Shown in pieces: positions 15,410 to 22,835 of a DNA stretch of 64,000 bases. Source of the DNA: Rhodococcus sp. 105337 (GTDB lineage Bacteria > Actinomycetota > Actinomycetes > Mycobacteriales > Mycobacteriaceae); assembly GCF_012844225.1 (NCBI RefSeq), contig NZ_JABAGQ010000005.1:1-64000 (forward strand), written 5' to 3'. How positions within the stretch are numbered: the first letter of the stretch is position 1; every line of letters begins with the position of its first letter. The position numbers and the translations under genes were made by a program. The notes under the pieces are model-generated. The model worked only from the letters and a program-made list of their open reading frames with translations. It was not told the DNA's origin and made no database searches.

Positions 15410-15997
15410 ATGACGAATCCGGACAGCGACCAGGTTCTTGTGATCGGCCCCGACGGCCAGCCCGTCCGCGTCCCTCGGCGGGAAGCCGACCGGGCGGCGA
15501 CCGGCGCAGAGAAGGACCGCGGGAACGACGCGGAAGGAAACGGCGAGAGCCTCGCCGACATGGTCGAACAGCCGGCCAAGGTCATGCGGATCGGCACGAT
15601 GATCAAGCAGCTTCTGGAAGAGGTCAGGGCGGCACCTCTCGACGACGCCAGCCGTACCCGGCTCAAGGAGATCCACCGGTCCTCGATCAGCGAGCTCGAA
15701 CAGGGGCTCGCGCCGGAACTGCGTGACGAACTCGAACGCCTCGCGTTGCCCTTCACCGATGACTCCGTGCCCTCCGATGCCGAGCTCCGCATCGCCCAGG
15801 CCCAGCTGGTGGGCTGGCTGGAAGGGTTGTTCCACGGCATCCAGACGGCGTTGTTCGCCCAGCAGATGGCTGCCCGCGCACAACTCGAGCAGATGCGGCA
15901 GGGCGCGCTTCCACCCGGGCTGGGCGGAACGGTCTCCCGCGGCGGCGAGCAGCCGGGTCACGGCCCCGGGCACCCCGGCACCGGGCAGTACCTGTAG
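15410..15997 (+). CDS. bpa: bacterial proteasome activator Bpa (PafE)
   Basis: A 195-residue helical protein matching the ATP-independent activator that forms a dodecameric ring on the 20S proteasome and feeds it unfolded substrates. The conserved core runs from MVEQPAKVMRIGTMIKQLLE through LKEIHRSSISELEQGLAPEL to VGWLEGLFHGIQTALFAQQMAARAQLEQMR. The C-terminus ends in GTGQYL, the docking motif that inserts into the proteasome alpha ring. Start ATG 15410 follows a GGAG-containing site; the frame before it is unrelated. The proteasome subunit genes are not in this window. Confidence 0.93.
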   Translation: MTNPDSDQVLVIGPDGQPVRVPRREADRAATGAEKDRGNDAEGNGESLADMVEQPAKVMRIGTMIKQLLEEVRAAPLDDASRTRLKEIHRSSISELEQGLAPELRDELERLALPFTDDSVPSDAELRIAQAQLVGWLEGLFHGIQTALFAQQMAARAQLEQMRQGALPPGLGGTVSRGGEQPGHGPGHPGTGQYL

Positions 15998-16044
15998 GTG
16001 CGCGGGGTACCCTCGGTACCCGTGTCAGCCTCTGGAGCCACATC

Positions 16045-16902
16045 GTGACCCGTGTCAGCATCGAAACGCGCGACGCGTGCGTCGACTTCCCGATCTTCGA
16101 CGCCAAGACGCGGTCGCTGAAGAAGGCGTTCCTCGGTAAAGCGGGCGGTTCGATCGGCCGCAACAACTCGGACGTCGTGGTGGTCGAGGCCTTGCGCGAC
16201 ATCACGATGTCGCTGAAGGAAGGCGACCGCGTCGGACTCGTCGGCCACAACGGTGCCGGCAAGTCCACGCTGTTGCGCCTGCTGTCCGGCATCTACGAGC
16301 CCACCCGCGGATTCGCACAGGTCAACGGCCGGGTGGCGCCCGTGTTCGACCTCGGTGTCGGCATGGACCCGGAGATCTCCGGCTACGAGAACATCATCAT
16401 CCGCGGCATGTTTCTGGGCATGAGCCGCAAGAAGATGCTCCAGAAGGTCGACGAGATCGCCGACTTCACCGAGCTCGGCGACTACCTCAACATGCCGCTG
16501 CGCACGTACTCGACGGGCATGCGCGTGCGCGTCGCACTCGGCGTGGTCACCAGCATCGATCCGGAGATCCTGCTGCTCGACGAAGGCATCGGCGCAGTCG
16601 ATGCGGAATTCATGAAGAAGGCCCGGGTCCGGTTGCAGGACCTCGTCGCGCGGTCGGGCATCCTCGTCTTCGCGAGCCACTCGAACGAGTTCCTGGCGCA
16701 ACTGTGCGACCAGGCGATGTGGATCGATCACGGGCAGATCCGTGAGCGCGGCGACATCGAGCACGTGGTGCGGGCGTACGAAGGCGACGAGGCCGGCGAC
16801 CACGTCCGCACGGTTCTGCACGACCTCGCACTCGAACGTGAACGCAGCGCCCTGCGCAACGGCGCCGACGCGACGGCCACGTCAGGCACCAAGAGTGTCT
16901 GA
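16045..16902 (+). CDS. wzt: galactan-export ABC transporter ATP-binding protein (Wzt, Rv3781 type)
   Basis: A 285-residue ABC ATPase. Walker A is GHNGAGKST, the Q-loop region is GRVAPVFDLGVGM, the signature is YSTGMRVRVALG, Walker B is ILLLDEGIG, and the switch His is FASHSNE. The polysaccharide-exporter type (Wzt) is shown by the inserted SLKKAFLGKAGG-like N-terminal segment and by its partner glfT1. With Wzm (20473-21318) it should flip the lipid-linked galactan precursor across the membrane. The start is GTG. Its last eight bases overlap glfT1, so the two are co-translated. Confidence 0.92.
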   Translation: MTRVSIETRDACVDFPIFDAKTRSLKKAFLGKAGGSIGRNNSDVVVVEALRDITMSLKEGDRVGLVGHNGAGKSTLLRLLSGIYEPTRGFAQVNGRVAPVFDLGVGMDPEISGYENIIIRGMFLGMSRKKMLQKVDEIADFTELGDYLNMPLRTYSTGMRVRVALGVVTSIDPEILLLDEGIGAVDAEFMKKARVRLQDLVARSGILVFASHSNEFLAQLCDQAMWIDHGQIRERGDIEHVVRAYEGDEAGDHVRTVLHDLALERERSALRNGADATATSGTKSV

Positions 16903-17791
16903 CGAACGCATCATCGGGGTCGTCGTCACCCATCGGCGCCGGGAACTGCTCGCCGAGTCGCTGAAGATGCTGTCCACCCAGACCCGCCCGCTCGACCATC
17001 TCGTCGTGGTCGACAACGCCGACGAGGACGCCGTGCGCGAACTCGTCGAAGGCGCCGACGTGCCCACGACCTATCTGGGCTCCCAACACAACCTCGGCGG
17101 TGCGGGCGGTTTTGCGCTGGGGATTCTGTACGCACTGTCGCTCGGGGCCGACCGGGTCTGGCTCGCGGACGACGACGGTCGCCCCGAAGGACCCGAGGTG
17201 CTCGCGACACTCCTCGAGTGCGCGCAACGCAACGGCCTGGCCGAAGTGTCGCCGGTGGTGTGCGACATCGCCGAACCCGACCGCCTGGCGTTCCCGTTGC
17301 GTCGCGGGGTCGTATGGCGGCGCTGGCGTCACGAACTCGGCGACGAAGATCTGCTTCCCGGTATCGCGTCGCTGTTCAACGGCGCGCTGTTCACCGCCGC
17401 CGCGATCGACGCCGTGGGTGTCCCCGATCTGCGGCTGTTCGTACGCGGCGACGAGGTGGAGGTGCACCGGCGTCTCGTGCGGTCGGGCCTGCCGTTCGGC
17501 ACCTGCCTGCAGACGGCGTACCTACATCCCGACGGCGCCGACGAATTCAAGCCGATCCTCGGTGGCCGGATGCACACCCAGTATCCCGACAACGAGACCA
17601 AGCGGTACTTCACCTACCGCAACAGGGGTTACCTGCTGTCACAGCCCGGGCTCCGGAAGCTGTTGCCGCAGGAGTGGATTCGTTTCGGGTGGTACTTCCT
17701 GGTGACGCGCCGCGACCCGGCGGGCCTGCGCGAGTGGGTACGGCTGCGCAAGCTCGGGCGCGAAGAGAAGTTCGAGCGCCCCCACCAGTAA
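16895..17791 (+). CDS. glfT1: galactofuranosyltransferase GlfT1
   Basis: A 298-residue GT2-family enzyme that adds the first galactofuranose residues to the decaprenyl-PP-GlcNAc-Rha linker. It has the nucleotide-sugar strand VVVTHRRRELLAESL, the acceptor-loop NLGGAGGFALG, the metal-binding WLADDDGRPEG motif, and the FVRGDEVEVHRRL region with the catalytic base candidate. The true start is GTG 16895, overlapping the wzt stop; an upstream ATG in the same frame at 16742 lies inside wzt. The gene order wzt-glfT1 matches M. tuberculosis Rv3781-Rv3782. Confidence 0.92.
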   Translation: MSDERIIGVVVTHRRRELLAESLKMLSTQTRPLDHLVVVDNADEDAVRELVEGADVPTTYLGSQHNLGGAGGFALGILYALSLGADRVWLADDDGRPEGPEVLATLLECAQRNGLAEVSPVVCDIAEPDRLAFPLRRGVVWRRWRHELGDEDLLPGIASLFNGALFTAAAIDAVGVPDLRLFVRGDEVEVHRRLVRSGLPFGTCLQTAYLHPDGADEFKPILGGRMHTQYPDNETKRYFTYRNRGYLLSQPGLRKLLPQEWIRFGWYFLVTRRDPAGLREWVRLRKLGREEKFERPHQ

Positions 17792-17830
17792 TCCTCCCCC
17801 GCAAGGGATCCCGCAATTCCGCGCACAGAC

Positions 17831-17861
17831 GGTGGCAGCAAGACCTACACTTGCCGCCACC
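17831..17861 (+). terminator. stem-loop between glfT1 and the FadD gene
   Basis: GGTGGCAGCAAG (17831-17842) pairs with CTTGCCGCCACC (17850-17861) with one mismatch and a seven-base loop. No clear T-run follows. It may be a terminator for glfT1 or a structured leader ahead of the FadD gene, whose start lies 18 bases beyond. Confidence 0.5.
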
Positions 17862-17878
17862 GTCTCTGGGAGCCTGCG

Positions 17879-19660
17879 ATGACATCTCGTCTCGACTCAC
17901 CGTCAACACTCTGCGAAGCTTTTCAATCCACCGCCGCCGCGTATCCCGACCACGTCGCGCTGCGAACTCCGGACGATTCCGTTCACTACACGTGGCGGGA
18001 GTACTCGGAGAAGGTTCGCGCCCTGGCCGCCGGTCTCGCCGGTCTCGGCGTCCGGCACGGCGACACCGTCGGCATCATGCTGACGAACCGCCCGGAATTC
18101 CATCTCGTCGACACCGCCGCCTTCCATCTCGGCGCGGTACCGTTCTCGATCTACAACTCGCTGACCGCCGAGCAGATCACCTACGTGCTCGGCAACGCCG
18201 GCAACCGGGTGATGATCTGTGAGGAGCAGTTCGTTCCCGTGCTGCAACAGGCGATCGGCGAGACGAAGGTCGAGCACCTGGTGTGCATCGACGCGAAGCC
18301 CGACGGCACCCTCTCCCTCGAGGACGTCGAGGCCGCCGCCGACGAGTCGTTCGACTTCGAGGCCGCATGGAAGGCCGTTCAGCCCTCCGACCTGCTCACG
18401 CTCATCTACACCTCGGGCACCACCGGGCCGCCGAAGGGCGTGGAACTCACCCACGCCAACCTTCTCGCCGAACTCGCTGCGACCACAACTTTCCTGCCCA
18501 CCGGACCCGACGACCGCATCGTGTCGTACCTGCCCGACGCGCACATCGCGAACCGCTGGGGCTCGCACTACTCGAGCATCTACAGCGGCATGCAGATCAC
18601 CACGCTCGACGACCTCAAGAAGGCCATCGCGGTGCTGCCGAGCGTGCGACCGACGCTGTTCGGTGCGGTCCCGCAGGTCTGGTACAAGGTGAAGGCAGCG
18701 ATCGACAAGACCCTCGCCGAAGAATCCAGCCCGGTGAAGAAGAGGCTCGCGTTCTGGGCGATCGAGGTGGGGCGGAAGGTCGCTCGATTGCAGTCCGAGG
18801 GCAAGCCCGTGCCGAAGGCCCTCGAGTTGCAGCACGCGCTCGCCGACAAACTGGTCTTGTCGGCCGTACGCAAGAAACTCGGTCTCGACCAGGTACGCGC
18901 TGCTGTGACGGGCGCCGCCGCGATCTCACCCGAAGTACTCGAGTTCGTGCTGGCGCTCGGCATCCCGTGTTCCGAAGTGTGGGGTATGTCGGAGACATCC
19001 TGCGTGGTGACCATGAACCGGCCCGGAAAAATCCGGATCGGCACCGTCGGCCAAGCCGTCCCCGGCGTCGAGATCAAGACCGCCGACGACGGAGAGCTCC
19101 TTGTCCGCGGCCCGCTCATCATGCGGGGATACCGCAACGACCCGGTCAAGACCGCGGAAGCCGTCGATCCCGACGGCTGGCTGCACACCGGCGACATCGC
19201 TCGGATCGACGAAGACGGTTACGTGACGCTCATCGACCGTAAGAAGGAACTCATCGTCAACGCGGCGGGCAAGAACATGTCCCCCACCAACATCGAAGGC
19301 GCGCTGCGGGCCGCGTGCCCGATGCTCGGCGGCGCCGTCGTCATCGGCAACGATCGGCCGTACATCGTCGCGCTGCTCGCCCTCGATCCCGACGCACTCC
19401 CCCTCTTCGCGGAGCAGCACGGGCTCAGCGGGTCGCACGAAGAACTCGCGCAGCACCCCGCCGTCCTCGCCGAGATCGAGCAGTCGGTGAAGGAGGCGAA
19501 CACCAAACTGTCGCGTGTCGAGCAGATCAAGAAGTACACCGTGCTGTCGACGGTGTGGGAGCCGTCGGGCGACGAACTGACGCCCACGATGAAGCTCAAG
19601 CGCAAGCCGATCGACGCCAAGTATGCGGAGGAGATCGACGCGCTGTACGTGACCGCGTGA
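17879..19660 (+). CDS. long-chain fatty acid-CoA ligase (FadD15-like)
   Basis: A 593-residue ANL-superfamily enzyme that activates a fatty acid as acyl-AMP and transfers it to CoA. Motifs are the P-loop-like YTSGTTGPPKGVELTH (A3), YLPDAHIANR, GAAAISPEVLEFVLALGI, EVWGMSETS (A5), WLHTGDIARID (A7/A8), and NAAGKNMSPTNIE near the C-terminal domain. The length and the DAHIANR segment resemble mycobacterial FadD15-type ligases. GGGAG lies before the ATG. It sits between glfT1 and wzm, so it may supply lipid substrates to envelope synthesis; that is inference from location. Confidence 0.88.
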   Translation: MTSRLDSPSTLCEAFQSTAAAYPDHVALRTPDDSVHYTWREYSEKVRALAAGLAGLGVRHGDTVGIMLTNRPEFHLVDTAAFHLGAVPFSIYNSLTAEQITYVLGNAGNRVMICEEQFVPVLQQAIGETKVEHLVCIDAKPDGTLSLEDVEAAADESFDFEAAWKAVQPSDLLTLIYTSGTTGPPKGVELTHANLLAELAATTTFLPTGPDDRIVSYLPDAHIANRWGSHYSSIYSGMQITTLDDLKKAIAVLPSVRPTLFGAVPQVWYKVKAAIDKTLAEESSPVKKRLAFWAIEVGRKVARLQSEGKPVPKALELQHALADKLVLSAVRKKLGLDQVRAAVTGAAAISPEVLEFVLALGIPCSEVWGMSETSCVVTMNRPGKIRIGTVGQAVPGVEIKTADDGELLVRGPLIMRGYRNDPVKTAEAVDPDGWLHTGDIARIDEDGYVTLIDRKKELIVNAAGKNMSPTNIEGALRAACPMLGGAVVIGNDRPYIVALLALDPDALPLFAEQHGLSGSHEELAQHPAVLAEIEQSVKEANTKLSRVEQIKKYTVLSTVWEPSGDELTPTMKLKRKPIDAKYAEEIDALYVTA

Positions 19661-19678
19661 CGTGATCGGCGCGGTGGA

Positions 19679-19716
19679 CGGGGATCGACGCGTGTAGTTT
19701 CGCGCGCTGATCCCCG
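19679..19716. terminator. stem-loop after the FadD gene
   Basis: CGGGGATCGACGCG (19679-19692) pairs imperfectly with CGCGCTGATCCCCG (19703-19716), with a ten-base loop. It lies between convergent stop codons, so it may terminate both transcripts. No strong T-run is present. Confidence 0.45.
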
Positions 19717-19742
19717 TTCAGCGCGTGGGTTCCAACTGAAGG

Positions 19743-20321
19743 TCAGACTGCCTCGTCGGCCGGGGCACTCGCGATGCGGTCGAGGGCGGCCCGGGCGAGC
19801 CACGTGTTGTGGTGGTCGTCAGATTCCATCCCCTCGAGTTGGTCCGCCAGCCGGCGAATCGGGCGGCCACTTCCGGAGAGTTCTTCGAATGCACCGAGAG
19901 ACGAGTCGTCGAACAGGTTCACCACCACGACGACGGCGTCCGATGCGTCGGACTCGTCGGGAAGGAAGCGCACCGCGGGAAGAGCCTTTTTCACCGCGCC
20001 GAGCGACGTACCTGCTTCATCCTCGAGTGCCGAACGTGAGACGGCGACGGACGCGAGGCAGGTCACCGATCCGTCGGCGCCCCCTGCTGGTTTGTCGAGC
20101 CGGAGGACTTCGGTCGATCCGACAGCCAGCGAGAACAGCGGCGCGGCGTCGCCGGAACCGGGAAGGCAACTCACCGTCCATCGCTCGACCTCGCCGGCTG
20201 CCGCATCCTCGAACGCGGTGTCCAGGTAATAGGCGAGCAGGTCGAGGGACATCTCGTACAGGTCCTCGTCGCGCCGAAGCTCCTCGAAGTTCTCTTTCGA
20301 TGCTGCCGGGTTCGTTGCCAT
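19743..20321 (-). CDS. hypothetical protein (192 aa)
   Basis: I do not recognise the family. The protein is acidic and soluble in appearance, with no signal peptide or membrane helix. An N-terminal helical stretch (ELRRDEDLYEMSLDLLAYYLDTAFEDA) is followed by alternating strand-like hydrophobic segments (SVTCLASVAVSRSAL, AVVVVVNLFDDSSLGAFEEL). The second of two adjacent ATGs (20321) is chosen because AGGAG is better spaced from it. It converges on the FadD gene and is divergent from wzm. The codon pattern is like its neighbours, supporting a real gene. Confidence 0.6.
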   Translation of the reverse strand: MATNPAASKENFEELRRDEDLYEMSLDLLAYYLDTAFEDAAAGEVERWTVSCLPGSGDAAPLFSLAVGSTEVLRLDKPAGGADGSVTCLASVAVSRSALEDEAGTSLGAVKKALPAVRFLPDESDASDAVVVVVNLFDDSSLGAFEELSGSGRPIRRLADQLEGMESDDHHNTWLARAALDRIASAPADEAV

Positions 20322-20472
20322 CATTCTCCTGCTCGTACGAAACGATCCGTGTCGAGCCTACGAGTTCCCCACGTCGTGAGGCACGGCACGCTCGCGCCGG
20401 CAGGAGACCCGAACGACGAATCCGGCCCACACGTGGTCGGGGCGGATTTCCGCGCGGGTAGGCTCGGGCCTT

Positions 20473-21318
20473 GTGTCTGCACCCACCCATGTCGACGAAC
20501 CGCTGGGAAAGTCTTCTCGGACGTTCCGGCGCGCGTTCCAGGATCTGCGCGACGGCTTCAACCATCGCGAGTTGTGGCTGCTGCTCGGCTGGCAGGACAT
20601 CAAGCAGCGCTACCGCCGGTCCGTCCTCGGGCCGTTCTGGATCACCATCGCGACCGGCGTCTCGACGATCGCCATGGGTCTGCTGTACGGCACGCTGTTC
20701 AACCTCGACATCGCGGAGTTCCTGCCGTACGTCGCGCTCGGCTTCATCATCTGGAACCTGATCCAGGGGTCGATCATCGAGGGTGCGGACGTCTTCATGT
20801 CCAACGAGGGGCTGATCAAGCAGCTCCCGACCCCGCTGAGCGTGCACGTCTACCGCCTCGTGTGGCGTCAGATGATCTTGTTCGCGCACAACATCGTGAT
20901 TTACATCGGGATTTTCATCGTCTTCCCGCAGCACCTGAGCTGGACCGCGCTTGCGGCCATCCCGGCCCTCGCACTGATCGCGATCAACGCGGTATGGATC
21001 TCGCTCGTCTTCGGCATCCTCTCCACCCGCTACCGCGACATCGCACCGCTGCTCGGCAGCCTCGTGCAGTTGCTGTTCTTCATGACGCCGATCATCTGGA
21101 CGGAGAAATCCCTCGCGGGCACCGGCAACGAAGACCGGGCGCGGATCGCGGAGATCAACCCGCTGTACCACTTCCTCGACATCGTGCGGACGCCTCTCCT
21201 CGGCGGCGACCAGCATCTCTACCACTGGGTGATCGTGCTGATCATCACGGTGCTCGGGTGGGGACTCGCCCTGGTCACCATGCGCAACTACCGGTCGCGC
21301 GTCGCCTACTGGGTCTGA
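20473..21318 (+). CDS. wzm: galactan-export ABC transporter permease (Wzm, Rv3783 type)
   Basis: A 281-residue ABC-2 polysaccharide-export permease with six predicted helices. Family markers are the amphipathic RELWLLLGWQDIKQRYRRSVLGPFWIT gate segment, FIIWNLIQGSIIEGADVFMSNEGLIKQLP, and FFMTPIIWTEKSL before the last helices. It should pair with the Wzt ATPase at 16045 to export lipid-linked galactan. In M. tuberculosis the permease gene directly follows glfT1; here two genes intervene. GTG 20473 is the start. The last 13 bases overlap a convergent gene. Confidence 0.92.
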   Translation: MSAPTHVDEPLGKSSRTFRRAFQDLRDGFNHRELWLLLGWQDIKQRYRRSVLGPFWITIATGVSTIAMGLLYGTLFNLDIAEFLPYVALGFIIWNLIQGSIIEGADVFMSNEGLIKQLPTPLSVHVYRLVWRQMILFAHNIVIYIGIFIVFPQHLSWTALAAIPALALIAINAVWISLVFGILSTRYRDIAPLLGSLVQLLFFMTPIIWTEKSLAGTGNEDRARIAEINPLYHFLDIVRTPLLGGDQHLYHWVIVLIITVLGWGLALVTMRNYRSRVAYWV

Positions 21319-22832
21319 GCCGGCTCGAGTTCGATCAGCTGTAACCGGTTGACGAATTCCTGGTCGGTGATCGTGAACCCGGCTTCGGACAGCGCCCGGT
21401 AGGTCTCGGTGTCGGTGAACCGGTAGCGGTCGAACCGCCACCACACGTCGTTCGGATGCCACACCGTGAACGCCGTGCCGCGGTCCCGGTCCGCGATCAC
21501 CCACAACCTCGTGCACTGGGCGGCCGCCCGCTCGGCCAGCACCGGGGGCGCTACGTCGCTCGACCACAAGCTCACCCGATCGGCAGCGGTCTCATCCAGC
21601 CCCACGTCCACGAGATCCTCGAACGCGTCGGGGCGAGCGTCGGCGACCGCCCGCGGTGACGTCGGCTGCCACGACACCTTCGGCTCGAACGCCACGCAGT
21701 CGCCCGGCCGGGACACCCCCTCCAGCCGATCCGCGACCACGCTGTAGTCCATGCCGCCCGCCTTGCCGAACGGCTGTCGCTGCGTCAGGTAGGCGGGTGC
21801 CACCGCGAGCGCCACCGCGACGAGCACTGCGAGCAGCGACCACCATCGCGTCGCGGCGCGGCTGACCGCCCACCCCAGAAAGAGCGTCACCGCCGGCACC
21901 GTGAAGGCGAGATACCGGTCCAGGTACATGTTGCTCGCCAGTACCGAATACGCCAGCAACAGCGCCATGGGCACGAGAAAGCCCGGCAGCGCGAGCCACA
22001 GCAATGTCCGCTCGCCCGGTTCGACGCCCCGCACTGCTGCAACGACCGTCCCCACCAGCGCGACGGTCCAGCACACCAGCACCGCCCACGGCGCCCCCGG
22101 GAACCACTGCTCGACGAGGATCGTGCTGATGACCGTCTCGTCGAGTTCCGGGATCCACGACACCTGCCGCACCTGCGAATAAGCCAGCACGAGGAAGGGC
22201 AGCGACAGCGCGACTCCCGCGGTGGCGGCGAGCACGAAACCGGCCCGGTCGCGTCGACGAGAGTCGAGGCCGCGCGTGAGCGCCCACATCGTCACCGCGT
22301 GTGCGACCAGGAGAGTCGCGGAGTAGACGAAGAACATCGTCGCGAGTGCCGCCACGATCGCGTACAGCATCCACCAGCGTGCCCGGTGGGTCCGCAGCGC
22401 CAGCACGAGGACCAGCGACAACACTGCCGCGCAGCCGACGGCGAACGCGTAGGAGCGAGCTTCGGTGGCCGCCCACGTCACCCGCGGAAGGATCGCGAAC
22501 AGCACCCCGGCCGCCACCGCGGCACGCCGTCCCGCCAGCATCTGCGCGGTCGCGGTGACGGCTGCGGCCCCGACACCGAGGGCGAGCACGCCGGGCAGCC
22601 GCGCGGTGAATTCACCGGTGCCCACAAGCGCGAACCAGCCGTGCATCAGGATGTAGTACAGGCCGTGGACGGCGTCCCAATCGGCGAGCAGCTCGAGCAG
22701 ATCACCGAAGGGCCGATCAGCGGCCGAGATCGTTGCTGCCTCGTCCCACCAGAACGACGGAACCCAGGAAAAAGCGGCGCCGACGAGCACGGTCACTCCC
22801 CCGAACAGCAGAGGGAGCGGCCAAGCCCTCAT
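21306..22832 (-). CDS. GT-C-fold membrane glycosyltransferase
   Basis: A 508-residue polytopic protein with about ten helices and the GT-C hallmark at the first extracytoplasmic loop (SFWWDEAATIS, an acidic D-E pair). Then come ARLPGVLALG and a C-terminal soluble domain of roughly 120 residues. GT-C enzymes use polyprenyl-phosphate sugars on the outer face of the membrane. The placement beside wzm and the GlfT2 paralogue recalls the neighbouring Rv3779 membrane protein of M. tuberculosis, although that protein is longer. The sugar (mannose, arabinose or another) cannot be told. It overlaps wzm tail-to-tail by 13 bases. Confidence 0.75.
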   Translation of the reverse strand: MRAWPLPLLFGGVTVLVGAAFSWVPSFWWDEAATISAADRPFGDLLELLADWDAVHGLYYILMHGWFALVGTGEFTARLPGVLALGVGAAAVTATAQMLAGRRAAVAAGVLFAILPRVTWAATEARSYAFAVGCAAVLSLVLVLALRTHRARWWMLYAIVAALATMFFVYSATLLVAHAVTMWALTRGLDSRRRDRAGFVLAATAGVALSLPFLVLAYSQVRQVSWIPELDETVISTILVEQWFPGAPWAVLVCWTVALVGTVVAAVRGVEPGERTLLWLALPGFLVPMALLLAYSVLASNMYLDRYLAFTVPAVTLFLGWAVSRAATRWWSLLAVLVAVALAVAPAYLTQRQPFGKAGGMDYSVVADRLEGVSRPGDCVAFEPKVSWQPTSPRAVADARPDAFEDLVDVGLDETAADRVSLWSSDVAPPVLAERAAAQCTRLWVIADRDRGTAFTVWHPNDVWWRFDRYRFTDTETYRALSEAGFTITDQEFVNRLQLIELEPAQTQ

Positions 22833-22835
22833 CGG

